Notes: a model not told the origin generated them from the sequence alone. DNA of 64,000 nt from Paramagnetospirillum kuznetsovii (GCF_003284725.1 NZ_PGTO01000001.1:434001-498000); one strand, 5' to 3'; positions 1 to 8,143 are shown, counted from the stretch's first letter. Numbers and translations are program-made.

Positions 1-2
1 AC

Positions 3-59
3 ACGCTGTCCATCTTGCAGCAGTGGGTCATCATGAAGAAGGCGGAGGCCTCGTCCTGA
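3..59 (+). CDS. yidC: YidC membrane insertase, C-terminal end only (partial)
   Basis: The first 19 codons in this frame read [18 protein letters not shown] and then stop. A QQWVIMKK-like end is typical of the last helix and tail of YidC/Oxa1 insertases, which insert and fold inner-membrane proteins. The rest lies upstream of the window. In alphaproteobacteria yidC is commonly followed directly by engB, as here. Identification rests on a short peptide plus gene order, so it is good but not certain. Confidence 0.75.
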   Translation, partial: TLSILQQWVIMKKAEASS

Positions 60-748
60 GCGGACCCGATCCCGAGCAGGCCAGCCTCGTCGAGGCTGCC
101 CAACCGAGCCATGAGCAGGCCAGCCTCCTGGAGGCTGGCCGTCTGCTGTTCGCCCGTGAATGCACCTTCATGCTGGGGGTCGCCGCGCTGAGCGGCCTGC
201 CCGCCGCCCGCCTGCCGGAAGTGGCCTTCGCCGGGCGCTCCAATGTGGGCAAGTCCAGTCTGATCAACGCCCTGACCGGCCGCAATACCCTGGCGCGCAC
301 CTCCAACACGCCGGGCCGCACCCAGGAGCTGAATTATTTCGACTTGGGGGGGCGGCTGGTTCTGGTGGACATGCCCGGTTATGGCTTCGCCAGCGCCCCC
401 AAGGGGCTGGTGGAGAAATGGACCCGGCTGGTCAACGGCTTCCTGAAGGGGCGCGCCGTGCTGCGCCGCGCCATCGTTCTGGTGGATTCCCGCCACGGGC
501 TCAAGGACAGCGACCGCGACATGATGGCCATGCTGGATAAGGCGGCGGTGGTCTATCAGGTGGTGCTGACCAAGGCCGACAAGATCAAGCCCGCCGAGTT
601 GGAATCGGTGCGCGAACGCACCGCCGCCGAACTGAAAAGCCGGGTCGCCGCCCATCCGGTCATTATCGCCACTTCGTCCGAGACCGGGTTCGGCATTCCC
701 GAACTCCGCGCCGAACTGACCACCCTCAGCCAAGGAGCGTCCCCATGA
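23..748 (+). CDS. engB: Ribosome biogenesis GTPase EngB/YsxC (YihA)
   Basis: TRAFAC-class GTPase needed for large ribosomal subunit assembly in the cytoplasm. The G1 loop GRSNVGKSS, the G3 motif DMPGYG and the G4 motif TKAD are all present and in order, and the length fits the family once the N-terminal extension is discounted. The start is uncertain. The ATG at 23 overlaps the end of yidC by 37 bases, and the first 40 residues carry a duplicated EQASL-EA segment unlike the family core. The next in-frame ATG (170) lies too close to the G domain, so a CTG start or the overlapping ATG must be used. It overlaps argB by 4 bases (ATGA), implying co-translation. Confidence 0.93.
   Translation: MGHHEEGGGLVLSGPDPEQASLVEAAQPSHEQASLLEAGRLLFARECTFMLGVAALSGLPAARLPEVAFAGRSNVGKSSLINALTGRNTLARTSNTPGRTQELNYFDLGGRLVLVDMPGYGFASAPKGLVEKWTRLVNGFLKGRAVLRRAIVLVDSRHGLKDSDRDMMAMLDKAAVVYQVVLTKADKIKPAELESVRERTAAELKSRVAAHPVIIATSSETGFGIPELRAELTTLSQGASP
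74..140. repeat. Two tandem copies of a palindromic GC-rich unit inside the engB 5' end
   Basis: Two near-identical segments, 74-98 and 114-138, each read GAGCAGGCCAGCCTC followed by its near reverse complement. The second is the stronger: GGCCAGCCTCC and GGAGGCTGGCC form a perfect 11-bp inverted repeat around a single T (118-140). The first has a 7-bp perfect core, AGCCTCG/CGAGGCT. The unit adds a duplicated octapeptide to EngB. It resembles an inserted REP-like palindrome. It could also be a hairpin that ends yidC transcripts, though no T-run follows. Confidence 0.6.
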
Positions 749-1665
749 GCGCCCCCCAATCCCCCGATATCCTGCATGATCGCAAGGCCTGGCTGGAGCG
801 CGCCAAGACCCTGTCCGAGGCGCTGCCCTTCATGCGCCAGTTCTCCGACGAGACGCTGGTGATCAAGTTCGGCGGTCATGCCATGGAATCCGACGATCTG
901 GCCCGGCTGTTCGCCCGCGACGTGGTTCTGCTGAAGCAGGTGGGCATCAATCCCATCGTCGTCCACGGCGGCGGGCCGCAAATCGACGCCATGCTCAAGC
1001 GGCTCGACATCCAGACGCCCCGCGTCGACGGACTGCGCTTCACCGACGAGGCCACCGTCGAGGTGGTGGAAATGATCCTGGCGGGCAAGATCAACAAGCA
1101 GATCGTCTCGGCCATCAACGAGGCGGGCGGCTTCGCCGTCGGCCTGTCGGGCAAGGACGGTCACCTGATCCGCGCCCGCAAGCTGCGGCGCACCGTCAAG
1201 GATCCGGACTCCCAAATCGAGAAGGTGCTGGACCTGGGCTTCGTCGGCGAACCGGCGGAGATCACCCCCCATATCCTGGATTTCTTCCGCGAATCCGACA
1301 TCATCCCGGTGATCGCTCCGGTGGGCATGGGGCCAGCGGGCGAGACCTACAACATCAACGCCGACACCGCGGCGGGCGCCATCGCGGGGGCGACCAATTC
1401 GCGCCGCCTGCTGATGCTGACCGATGTGGCGGGCGTGCTGGACAAAACCGGCAACCTGATCCCGGAAATGACCGCCTCCCAGGTCAAGGCCTATATCGCC
1501 GACGGCACTATTTCTGGTGGAATGATTCCAAAGGTCGAAACCTGCCTCCAGGCGGTCGAAGGCGGCGTCGACGCCGCGGTTATTTTGGATGGACGGGTTC
1601 CGCACGCCATACTGCTGGAACTGTTCACCCCCCATGGTGTCGGCACCCTGATCAAGGCCGAATAG
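745..1665 (+). CDS. argB: Acetylglutamate kinase
   Basis: Phosphorylates N-acetyl-L-glutamate, the second step of arginine synthesis. The 306-residue protein has the amino-acid kinase fold signatures: KFGGHAM near the start, VHGGGPQID for the substrate, [13 protein letters not shown] for nucleotide binding, and a late [10 protein letters not shown] motif near residue 255. Length matches the family. The ATG overlaps the engB stop (ATGA), so the two genes are probably translationally coupled. A strong hairpin terminator follows at 1697-1729. Confidence 0.97.
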   Translation: MSAPQSPDILHDRKAWLERAKTLSEALPFMRQFSDETLVIKFGGHAMESDDLARLFARDVVLLKQVGINPIVVHGGGPQIDAMLKRLDIQTPRVDGLRFTDEATVEVVEMILAGKINKQIVSAINEAGGFAVGLSGKDGHLIRARKLRRTVKDPDSQIEKVLDLGFVGEPAEITPHILDFFRESDIIPVIAPVGMGPAGETYNINADTAAGAIAGATNSRRLLMLTDVAGVLDKTGNLIPEMTASQVKAYIADGTISGGMIPKVETCLQAVEGGVDAAVILDGRVPHAILLELFTPHGVGTLIKAE

Positions 1666-1696
1666 GCCGGTTTTCCCAGTTTATCGACCTGTCATC

Positions 1697-1729
1697 AAGC
1701 GCCGTGGCGGCCTTCGCCTCGGCGCTTTT
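1697..1729 (+). terminator. Rho-independent terminator after argB
   Basis: AAGCGCCG (1697-1704) pairs perfectly with CGGCGCTT (1720-1727) over a 15-nt loop, and the stem runs straight into TTTT. It lies 31 bases after the argB stop. Confidence 0.8.
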
Positions 1730-1961
1730 GTCCATTCAAAGACCCTGGGTTCCATGCGTGAAATACAGAACCATCCTTTAGTTATACAATAAGCGCATCA
1801 GTCGAATAGCCCGTACCCAGAGGCTTGTGGCCAGTGACCAACAAAGAAGAGTGGAAAGCACCCACGTCCAAACGGTTGCCGAAAGTACAAGGCTTGATTC
1901 CGTGTTTGTGTATTGATAGGCATCTACATAGTTTTTCCCTTATTTCGCGTGCTTTTTCCCG

Positions 1962-1998
1962 CTTGCCTTTGCATAACTACTGGGCAAGTATTGGGCAA
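1962..1998 (+). promoter_or_regulatory. Possible operator upstream of the XRE regulator
   Basis: In the 290-bp gap before the regulator, CTTGCC (1962-1967) and GGCAAG (1983-1988) form an inverted repeat, and TGGGCAA occurs twice in direct repeat (1981-1987, 1992-1998). A site of this kind just before an HTH gene fits autoregulation, but there is no direct proof. The rest of 1730-1961 shows no gene or strong signal. Confidence 0.3.
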
Positions 1999-2019
1999 TT
2001 CATGAATACAGAGGGAACC

Positions 2020-2478
2020 ATGCCCCGCAAAAAGGCAAACCGAGGTCGGACGCCCGCAGGAGCGCCCAATCCGATTGATGTCCATGTCGGCTCACGCATG
2101 CGGCTGCGTCGCACCCTTTTGGGGCTCAGTCAGGAAAGGCTGGGCGAAATGATCGGCCTCACCTTTCAGCAGGTTCAGAAATATGAACGGGGCGCCAACC
2201 GGGTGAGCTGTTCGCGGCTGTTCGATCTGACGCGGGCGCTGGAAGTTCCGGTGTCGTATTTCTTCGACGACATGGCCGACTCGGTCAGCGCCATGAGCCC
2301 GGTGCAAATGGGGCGTGAACCGCCCTTGGAGGAGCCGGTTCCGGCCGAGGCCGATCCCAGGCTGCGTCGGGAAACCCTGGAACTGGTGCGCAACTACTAT
2401 TCCATCACGGACCCGGATGTGCGTCGTCGTATTTACGACCTGGCCAAGGCCCTGAGCAGTCGCGACGACGCCGAATAG
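2020..2478 (+). CDS. XRE-family helix-turn-helix transcriptional regulator
   Basis: A 152-residue protein with a Cro/CI-type HTH at roughly residues 20-75 (LSQERLGEMIGLTFQQVQKYERG). It is followed by a recognisable alphaproteobacterial segment, LEVPVSYFFDDM, and a C-terminal helical stretch. The start at 2020 was chosen because GAGGGA lies 5 bases upstream and the protein then begins MPRKKANRGR like other family members. The longer open frame back to 1825 has no plausible ribosome site. Target genes are unknown. The gene stands alone between the argB terminator and the convergent HPP gene. Confidence 0.88.
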   Translation: MPRKKANRGRTPAGAPNPIDVHVGSRMRLRRTLLGLSQERLGEMIGLTFQQVQKYERGANRVSCSRLFDLTRALEVPVSYFFDDMADSVSAMSPVQMGREPPLEEPVPAEADPRLRRETLELVRNYYSITDPDVRRRIYDLAKALSSRDDAE

Positions 2479-2526
2479 GCCGCCGCGCTTTCCAGCCGGG
2501 CGGGCCCGGAAAGCGCATATGACCTC

Positions 2527-3036
2527 TCATGTCTCCGCGGGTGGATGGATCGGCAGGGGATAGGCGGCTCGCGGCGGCAGCCGGTGAATCAGTACCGCCA
2601 CCACCACCAGGATGACGGCGCCCAGCAGGACCGGCATCAGCAAGAAGCCCCATCCGGGGTGGGCCATCATGATGACCAGCGGGTCGCCCCCGGCCGGCGG
2701 ATGGGTCAACCGCAATGCCGCCAACGTCACCATCACCGTCGCCACCGACAGCGCCATCATCGCCCAGCCACCTGGAAGAAAATGATCGAATGCCAGCCCG
2801 ATCAATGTGGCGATCACATGGCCGCCAACCACATTGGCCGGTTGCGACATGGGAGATTCCGGCATGCCGAAAACCAGCATGGCCGAGGCTCCCAGCGGCG
2901 CCGCCAACAGGGGGGCGCCTCCCATGTCGTCCAGCAGGGAAATGATTCCGAGGGAAATCACCGTGCCCAACGCGGCCTTGAGCCAGCACGGCATGCAAGC
3001 GGCGTTCTGATGACGAAAGACAAAACGGCGTGGCAT
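2527..3036 (-). CDS. HPP-family integral membrane protein
   Basis: A 169-residue inner-membrane protein with four hydrophobic segments and the diagnostic motif LTHPPAGGDPL in the second half, which names the HPP family. Members occur in bacteria and plant chloroplasts and have been linked to nitrite transport in plants, but the bacterial role is not settled. The gene is convergent with the XRE regulator and divergent from mutM. No partner gene is adjacent, so function cannot be inferred from context. Confidence 0.85.
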   Translation of the reverse strand: MPRRFVFRHQNAACMPCWLKAALGTVISLGIISLLDDMGGAPLLAAPLGASAMLVFGMPESPMSQPANVVGGHVIATLIGLAFDHFLPGGWAMMALSVATVMVTLAALRLTHPPAGGDPLVIMMAHPGWGFLLMPVLLGAVILVVVAVLIHRLPPRAAYPLPIHPPAET

Positions 3037-3169
3037 CAGATGTCCCTTGTGTCGAGAAGATGCCCATTATATGCGCCTTCAGGCGTCGCGCTTGCAATAC
3101 CGCTCCCATAAATCTCGCGCGTCCCATATGGGGCCTGACGAACGCCCCGCGCTGTCTTATAGTGTCGCC

Positions 3170-4009
3170 ATGCCCGAACTGCCCGAAGTCGAGACCGTTG
3201 CCCGTGGCCTGTCCAAAGTGTGGGAAGGCCGCCGCTTCGCGTCGGTCGTCTGCCACCGCGCGGGCCTGCGCATCCCCTTTCCTGCCGACATGGCGCGACG
3301 ACTGACCGGCCGTCGTGTCGACAGCGTCGGCCGTCGCGCCAAGTATCTGGTGACCCGTCTTGACGGCGGCCTCGTCATGCTGGGCCATCTTGGCATGTCG
3401 GGGCGCATGGTGATCTCCGGCCTGCGCAATACGCCGCCCGGCCGCCATGACCATGTGGAATTCATCACCGAGGACGGCGTACTGGTCACCCTGACCGATC
3501 CGCGCCGTTTCGGGCTTTTGACCCTGTGCGACGCCGCTGAAATGGACAGCCATCCCCTGCTGAAGGATATGGGGCCGGAACCGCTGGAGCCCGGCTTCGA
3601 CGCGGGCGTTCTTGCCGCCGCGCTGATGGGAAAGGCCACTCCCATCAAGTCGGCCCTGCTGGACCAGACCCTGGTGGCGGGTCTCGGCAATATTTATGTG
3701 TGCGAGGCGCTGTTTCGCGCGGGCATTTCGCCCCAGCGCGAGGCGGGGTCTCTCAAGCTTGGCGAAATCGCGCCGCTGGTGACGGCTATCAAGAATGTCT
3801 TGCAAGACGCCATCGCGGCGGGCGGGTCGTCGTTGAAGGATCATGTGCGGCCCGACGGCGAACTGGGTTATTTCCAGCACGAATTCAAGGTCTATGGCCG
3901 CGCGGGCCAGCGCTGCCCCGATTGCCCCGGCGCCCCCCGCTGCCCTGGCATCCAACGGATCGTCCAGGCCGGACGCTCCACTTTCTATTGTGCAGAGCGG
4001 CAAATGTGA
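3170..4009 (+). CDS. mutM: Formamidopyrimidine-DNA glycosylase (Fpg/MutM)
   Basis: Base-excision repair enzyme that removes 8-oxoguanine and formamidopyrimidines and then cleaves the strand. The start at 3170 gives MPELPEVETV, with the catalytic Pro2 and Glu3, and Lys58 in GRRAKYL. The helix-two-turn-helix region (AGLGNIYVCEALFRAGISP) is intact. The C-terminal zinc finger is unusual. It has CPDC and then FYCAERQM, so Arg stands where the fourth Cys is normally found (FYCxxCQ), with an extra Cys at APRCPG that might substitute. Length 279 fits the family. It is the first gene of the conserved run to gyrB. Confidence 0.95.
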   Translation: MPELPEVETVARGLSKVWEGRRFASVVCHRAGLRIPFPADMARRLTGRRVDSVGRRAKYLVTRLDGGLVMLGHLGMSGRMVISGLRNTPPGRHDHVEFITEDGVLVTLTDPRRFGLLTLCDAAEMDSHPLLKDMGPEPLEPGFDAGVLAAALMGKATPIKSALLDQTLVAGLGNIYVCEALFRAGISPQREAGSLKLGEIAPLVTAIKNVLQDAIAAGGSSLKDHVRPDGELGYFQHEFKVYGRAGQRCPDCPGAPRCPGIQRIVQAGRSTFYCAERQM

Positions 4010-4025
4010 TGGTATAGCGTTCGTC

Positions 4026-4376
4026 ATGGCTTTTATCCGGCATGCCGTTACCGCTTTGTTGATTCTCCTCGCCGCCCCCGCGCTGGCCGAGGGGTTCCTG
4101 AGCGCCTACGAGGATCTGCCGCTGGCCCCAGGCCTTGCCGAGGCGGTGGGGTCCGGCGTCGCCTTCGATTCCCCCGGGGGCCGCATCGTCGAGACCTATG
4201 CCCGGGGCAGCGTCAAATCCGCCGATGTCCTGAGATTTTATGCCGCCACCCTGCCGCAGTTGGGCTGGACCCGCGAGAGCGACACCGTCTATCGCCGCGA
4301 GGCCGAGGTGTTGCGGCTCGACCCCACCACCCAGGGGCGCGTGCTGACCATCCGTTTCGCCATATCACCGGAATAA
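4026..4376 (+). CDS. Small exported protein of unknown function
   Basis: A 116-residue product with a clear Sec signal peptide (hydrophobic [10 protein letters not shown] followed by ALAEG), so probably periplasmic. The mature part has no motif I recognise. It contains a segment near [21 protein letters not shown], a pattern seen in small conserved proteins that sit between mutM and enoyl-CoA hydratase genes in Rhodospirillales. It starts 16 bases after mutM and 23 bases before the hydratase, so it is probably in one operon with both. Confidence 0.75.
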   Translation: MAFIRHAVTALLILLAAPALAEGFLSAYEDLPLAPGLAEAVGSGVAFDSPGGRIVETYARGSVKSADVLRFYAATLPQLGWTRESDTVYRREAEVLRLDPTTQGRVLTIRFAISPE

Positions 4377-4399
4377 TCGCTAAGGAAGGATCCGAACTC

Positions 4400-5176
4400 A
4401 TGGCTTTCGAAAACATCTCCGTCGAGACCCGCGGCAATGTCGGTCTGATCGCGCTGAACCGGCCCCAGGCCATGAACGCGCTCTGCGCCGCCCTGATCTC
4501 CGAGTTGGGCCAGGCCCTGGACGCCTTCGAGGCCGATGACGGCATCGGCGCCATCGTGCTGACCGGTTCGGACAAGGCCTTCGCCGCCGGTGCCGATATC
4601 AAGGAAATGGCCTCTCGCGGCTATATGGACGTGTATCTGTCCAACTTCATCACCAATGGCTGGGAACAGATCACCAAGTGCCGCAAGCCCATCGTGGCGG
4701 CGGTGGCCGGCTTCGCGCTGGGCGGCGGCTGCGAGGTCGCCATGATGTGCGACTTCATCCTGGCGGGCGACAACGCCAAGTTCGGCCAGCCCGAGATCAC
4801 CATCGGGACCATCCCCGGCGCTGGCGGCACCCAACGTCTGACCCGCGCCATCGGCAAGTCCAAGGCCATGGAAATGTGCCTGACCGGCCGCATGATGGAT
4901 GCCGCCGAGGCCGAGCGCGCTGGCCTGGTCAGCCGCGTCCTGGCGGTGGCCGATCTGGTGGAGGAAGCGGTCAAGGTGGCGGGCAAGATCGCCAATCTGT
5001 CGCGCCCCATCGTCATGCTGTGCAAGGAATCGGTCAACGCCGCCTTCGAGACCTCGCTGAGCATGGGCATCACTTTCGAGCGCCGCCTGTTCCACTCCAC
5101 CTTCTCCACCGAGGATCAGAAGGAGGGCATGGCCGCCTTCGTCGAGAAGCGCAAGCCGGCCTTTAAAAACCGCTAG
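4400..5176 (+). CDS. Enoyl-CoA hydratase (crotonase family)
   Basis: Adds water across the double bond of 2-enoyl-CoA in fatty-acid oxidation or related CoA pathways. The 258-residue protein has the oxyanion-hole and CoA-binding segments [10 protein letters not shown] and [12 protein letters not shown]. Both catalytic glutamates are present, one in GGCE and one in [13 protein letters not shown]. Length is typical of short-chain hydratases of the PaaF/FadB1 type, so crotonyl-CoA is a likely substrate. It could also serve the ethylmalonyl-CoA pathway coded further on, but sequence alone does not show that. GGAAGG lies upstream of the ATG. Confidence 0.93.
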   Translation: MAFENISVETRGNVGLIALNRPQAMNALCAALISELGQALDAFEADDGIGAIVLTGSDKAFAAGADIKEMASRGYMDVYLSNFITNGWEQITKCRKPIVAAVAGFALGGGCEVAMMCDFILAGDNAKFGQPEITIGTIPGAGGTQRLTRAIGKSKAMEMCLTGRMMDAAEAERAGLVSRVLAVADLVEEAVKVAGKIANLSRPIVMLCKESVNAAFETSLSMGITFERRLFHSTFSTEDQKEGMAAFVEKRKPAFKNR

Positions 5177-5221
5177 ATGTGGGGACGGAGCCTGGTTCTC
5201 CACCGGGCTCCGATTCATCTC

Positions 5222-5250
5222 TTGACGAGGCAGGCGCGGGGACATATAAC
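5222..5250 (+). promoter_or_regulatory. Sigma-70 type promoter of rpsT
   Basis: TTGACG (5222-5227) and TATAAC (5245-5250) are separated by exactly 17 bases, about 40 bases before the rpsT start. This is the best housekeeping promoter in the window. Confidence 0.75.
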
Positions 5251-5291
5251 CGCGCCTTCGATTTTGCATCCCAGTTCCAAGGTTCCAATCC

Positions 5292-5564
5292 ATGGCCCAT
5301 CATCAGTCGGCTAAGAAGCGCATCCGCCAGACCGAGCGTCGCACCGAGGTCAATCGCGCCCGCGTGAGCCGCATCCGCACCTTCGTCAAGAAGGTGGAAC
5401 TCGCCATCACCGCCGGTGACGCCCCGGCCGCCAAGGCGGCCTTCCTGGAAGCCGAGCCGCAGCTGATGCGCGGTGTCCAGGCTGGCGTGATTCACAAGAA
5501 CACCGCGTCGCGCAAGGTTTCCCGCCTCGCCGCCCGCGTCAAGGACATGAAGCCGCTGGCCTAG
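5292..5564 (+). CDS. rpsT: 30S ribosomal protein S20
   Basis: A 90-residue basic protein starting [17 protein letters not shown], the conserved S20 opening that binds 16S rRNA. The alanine- and lysine-rich helical body and the C-terminal [16 protein letters not shown] are typical. It sits just before dnaA, as in most Rhodospirillales. Its own promoter (5222-5250) and terminator (5593-5624) make it a single-gene transcription unit. Confidence 0.97.
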   Translation: MAHHQSAKKRIRQTERRTEVNRARVSRIRTFVKKVELAITAGDAPAAKAAFLEAEPQLMRGVQAGVIHKNTASRKVSRLAARVKDMKPLA

Positions 5565-5592
5565 GCCAAAAGGCTGATTGCATTGATGTTTT

Positions 5593-5624
5593 AATCGGCC
5601 GCGTCCCTTGGGCGCGGCCGATTT
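5593..5624 (+). terminator. Terminator hairpin after rpsT
   Basis: AATCGGCCGCG (5593-5603) and CGCGGCCGATT (5613-5623) form a perfect 11-bp stem with a 9-nt loop. The following T-run is short (TTT). Confidence 0.75.
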
Positions 5625-6087
5625 CGTTGTGAAACTCAACAAAATCCGCGAGTCGTGAAATGCAAGCGAAAAATTTTCGCTGTTCGCGTTCCGATCACGT
5701 TGCGAGTCACGCCGCACATCGGTAGAGTCACCCACCTTGGTTGGAAATTCAAATAACCTCCAAGAAATCACTATAATTTTATCTTTTTTATACTTTGCCG
5801 GACTCACGAGGTTTGTGAATTCGGCCACAGACCGTTTGTAATATTTTGTAATAACACGGGCGGGCGTGTTTACAGCCTTGCCCTCAAGGGAGTATGACTC
5901 CCTGCGGCGGCTTCACCCGGCCCATGACATGGGGATGTCATGAAAGGGGAAGGCGTTGCAGGGATCGGCATTCCGGGCGGGAGGCCGATTCTTCACCTGT
6001 TTCGGTCGGCCCATTGGGGAATCGGGGCGATCCGCGGTCGCACAAAGACTTGGCGACGGCCAGCGGGTGAATGGCAAGAATGTGGGG
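5625..6087 (+). promoter_or_regulatory. dnaA upstream region: GANTC cluster, AT-rich block and hairpins (possible oriC or dnaA control)
   Basis: A 463-bp gap unusually rich in structure. GANTC, the CcrM methylation site, occurs at 5650, 5704, 5725, 5801, 5896, 5987 and 6019. An AT-rich block (about 5745-5800) contains TATAAT within an A/T run. TTTGTAATA is repeated in tandem near 5836-5852. Inverted repeats include AACACG/CGTGTT (about 5853-5870), GGGAGT/ACTCCC (5888-5902) and CATGACAT/ATGTCATG (5923-5942). No perfect DnaA box (TTATCCACA) was found, so I cannot call this the origin. Control of dnaA by methylation is the simpler reading. Confidence 0.5.
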
Positions 6088-7506
6088 ATGGAAATGGTCA
6101 AGACTGAGTGGGATAAGGTGAAGGTCAGGCTGCGGGACGAGGTGGGCGACGCCGCCTATCGGTCCTGGCTGCGCCCCATCACCTTTCACGGAGTCAATGG
6201 CGGCGACATCAAGCTGGCGCTGCCCACCCGCTTCATGCGCGACTGGGTCGCCACCCACTATGCCGAGCGTATCCGCACTCTGTGGGGGGCCGAGAATCCC
6301 GGCGTCCGCACCGTGGAGATCGTGGTCGGCGCCACCCGCGCCACCGCCGCCCCAGCCCCAATTCCAGCCCAATCGGCCCCATCCCCGGTCGCCACCCAGC
6401 CCGCTCCCGTCAAGGCGGTGGCGGCCAAGCCCGCCGTTTGCGCTCCTGCCGCCGTGGTCAACGGTTCCGCCGAGGCCGACGAGTTGGGGGCGCAGCTCGA
6501 CCCTCGCTTCACCTTCAAGAATTTCGTGGTGGGCAAGCCCAACGAATTCGCCTATGCCGCCGCCAACCGGGTGGCCGATGCCGACACGGTCTCGTTCAAC
6601 CCGCTGTTCCTCTATGGCGGGGTCGGCCTGGGCAAGACCCATCTGATGCATGCCATCGCCCACCATATCCGCGAGCGCAATCCCGGCCGCACCGTGCTCT
6701 ATCTGTCGGCCGAGAAATTCATGTACCGCTTCATCCGCGCGCTGCGCCATCAGGACACCATGTCCTTCAAGGAGCAGTTCCGCTCGGTGGACGTGCTGAT
6801 GATCGACGACGTCCAGTTCATCGCGGGCAAGGACGCCACCCAGGAAGAGTTCTTCCACACCTTCAACGCCCTGGTGGACCAGGGCCGCCAGATCGTCATT
6901 TCGGCCGACAAGTCGCCGTCGGACCTGGAAGGCATCGAGGAGCGCCTGCGCTCGCGCATGGCCTGCGGTCTGGTGGCCGACATCCACGCCACCACCTACG
7001 AGCTGCGCCTGGGCATCTTGCAGTCCAAGGCCGAGCAGATGGGCGTCATCGTGCCGCAGAAGGTCATGGAGTTCCTCGCCCACAAGATCACGTCGAATGT
7101 GCGCGAGCTGGAAGGCGGGCTCAACCGCGTCGTCGCCCATTCCCAGCTGGTGGGCCGCGCCATCACCTTGGAAAGCACCCAGGAGGTGCTGCAGGATCTG
7201 CTGCGCTCGTCGGATCGCCGGATCACCATCGAGGAAATCCAGAAGAAGGTGGCCGAGCATTTCACCATCAAGCTGTCGGAAATGTCCTCGGCGCGCCGCT
7301 CGCGCCAGGTGGCCCGGCCGCGCCAGATCGCCATGTATCTGGCCAAGCAACTGACGTCCCGCTCGCTGCCCGAGATCGGCCGCAAATTCGGCGGCCGCGA
7401 CCACACCACCGTCATGCATGCGGTGAAGAAGGTCGAGGAGCTGAAGGACAGCGACCAGAATTTCGCCGAGGACGTGGAACTGCTGCGACGCATGTTGCAG
7501 GGATAG
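6088..7506 (+). CDS. dnaA: Chromosomal replication initiator DnaA
   Basis: AAA+ ATPase that opens the origin. Domain I begins EWDKVKVRLRDEVGDAAYRSWLRPI. A proline/alanine-rich linker follows (about residues 75-120). Domain III has Walker A GGVGLGKTHL and Walker B VLMIDDVQFIAGK. The C-terminal DNA-binding domain ends with the signature GGRDHTTVMHAVKKV. The start is 6088 or 6094; GGGG lies 6 bases before the second ATG. The open frame back to 5956 is rejected because it covers the hairpins and has no family match. dnaN follows after an inserted toxin-antitoxin pair. Confidence 0.96.
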   Translation: MEMVKTEWDKVKVRLRDEVGDAAYRSWLRPITFHGVNGGDIKLALPTRFMRDWVATHYAERIRTLWGAENPGVRTVEIVVGATRATAAPAPIPAQSAPSPVATQPAPVKAVAAKPAVCAPAAVVNGSAEADELGAQLDPRFTFKNFVVGKPNEFAYAAANRVADADTVSFNPLFLYGGVGLGKTHLMHAIAHHIRERNPGRTVLYLSAEKFMYRFIRALRHQDTMSFKEQFRSVDVLMIDDVQFIAGKDATQEEFFHTFNALVDQGRQIVISADKSPSDLEGIEERLRSRMACGLVADIHATTYELRLGILQSKAEQMGVIVPQKVMEFLAHKITSNVRELEGGLNRVVAHSQLVGRAITLESTQEVLQDLLRSSDRRITIEEIQKKVAEHFTIKLSEMSSARRSRQVARPRQIAMYLAKQLTSRSLPEIGRKFGGRDHTTVMHAVKKVEELKDSDQNFAEDVELLRRMLQG

Positions 7507-7562
7507 AGGTTCCATTGCGGCGCCTTATGGACCATAGTGGGTGACATCTATCGGAGGTCGCC

Positions 7563-7772
7563 GTGGCCATCAACGTTAAGCTCTCGGAATCGTTGGTCGA
7601 ACAGGCCAAGCGCCATGCCTTGACCGAGCACCGATCCGTTCCCAAGCAGATCGAATATTGGTCCATGATCGGCAAGGCCGCCGAGGAAAACCCCGACCTT
7701 TCCTTCTCCATGATCCGCGATATCCTGATTGCCCGTCAGGAAGAGGCTGTCGAGGAATACCGGTTCGGCTGA
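7563..7772 (+). CDS. ParD-like antitoxin of a type II toxin-antitoxin pair
   Basis: A 69-residue protein starting with GTG, with GGAGG 6 bases upstream. The sequence VKLSESLVEQAKRHALTEHRSVPKQIEYWSMIG is a ribbon-helix-helix pattern like the ParD_like family, with a charged C-terminal tail suited to binding a toxin. It overlaps the next gene by one base (TGATG), the usual antitoxin-first arrangement. The pair would repress its own promoter. It lies between dnaA and dnaN, genes that are normally adjacent or nearly so. Confidence 0.8.
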   Translation: MAINVKLSESLVEQAKRHALTEHRSVPKQIEYWSMIGKAAEENPDLSFSMIRDILIARQEEAVEEYRFG

Positions 7773-8038
7773 TGCGCGTTCTCGTCACGCCAACCTTTGC
7801 GCGGGCGGCGAAGAAGCTGCACGCGGCACAGAAACGACACCTTGATCAAGCCGTCCAGGCGGTCTTGGCAAGCCCTGAGTCCGGTGAGGCCAAGGTTGGA
7901 GATTTGGCGGGCGTGCGCGTCCTGAAGTTCCGAATAGGCGCCCAGCTTTGGCTTGTGGCTTATGCCGTCACGGAAGACGCCATCACCTTGCTTGCCTTGG
8001 GTTCCCACGAGAACTTCTACCGCGACCTGAAGCGCTGA
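7772..8038 (+). CDS. RelE/ParE-superfamily toxin
   Basis: An 88-residue basic protein with the RelE/ParE pattern: TPTFARAAKKLHAAQKRHLDQAV at the start, GDLAGVRVLKFRIGAQLWLVAYAV in the middle, and LLALGSHENFYRDLKR at the end. The last motif, GSHENFYRDLK, is seen in RelE-type mRNA interferases. It starts inside the antitoxin stop codon, so the two are co-translated. Which target it attacks (mRNA on the ribosome or gyrase) cannot be told from sequence. The longer frame from 7658 overlaps the antitoxin and is not used. Confidence 0.8.
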   Translation: MRVLVTPTFARAAKKLHAAQKRHLDQAVQAVLASPESGEAKVGDLAGVRVLKFRIGAQLWLVAYAVTEDAITLLALGSHENFYRDLKR

Positions 8039-8059
8039 TCACCCCTCTTGAAAACGCTT

Positions 8060-8111
8060 TTGGACTCTCCAGCCTGTGATATACTGCCCAGCCCTGCCTA
8101 AGGGGGGCAGT
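8060..8111 (+). promoter_or_regulatory. Possible dnaN promoter with an adjoining inverted repeat
   Basis: TATACT (8080-8085) is a good -10 element; TTGGAC (8060-8065) is a poorly spaced -35. GGACTC contains another GANTC site (8063-8067). ACTGCCC (8083-8089) and GGGCAGT (8105-8111) form a 7-bp inverted repeat overlapping the -10. Confidence 0.4.
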
Positions 8112-8143
8112 CATAGATCACATCGGGTAGTCAGCAAACCGCC

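Noticed and set aside
1825-2019. N-terminal extension of the XRE regulator
   Set aside because: No ribosome site, and it reads through likely promoter sequence; a strong GAGGGA precedes the ATG at 2020.
5956-6087. N-terminal extension of DnaA
   Set aside because: The extra 44 residues do not match DnaA domain I and there is no ribosome site at 5956; the family start is at 6088 or 6094.
5625-6087. Calling this gap the chromosomal origin oriC
   Set aside because: AT-rich DNA and repeats are present, but I found no perfect DnaA boxes. GC skew cannot be judged from one window.
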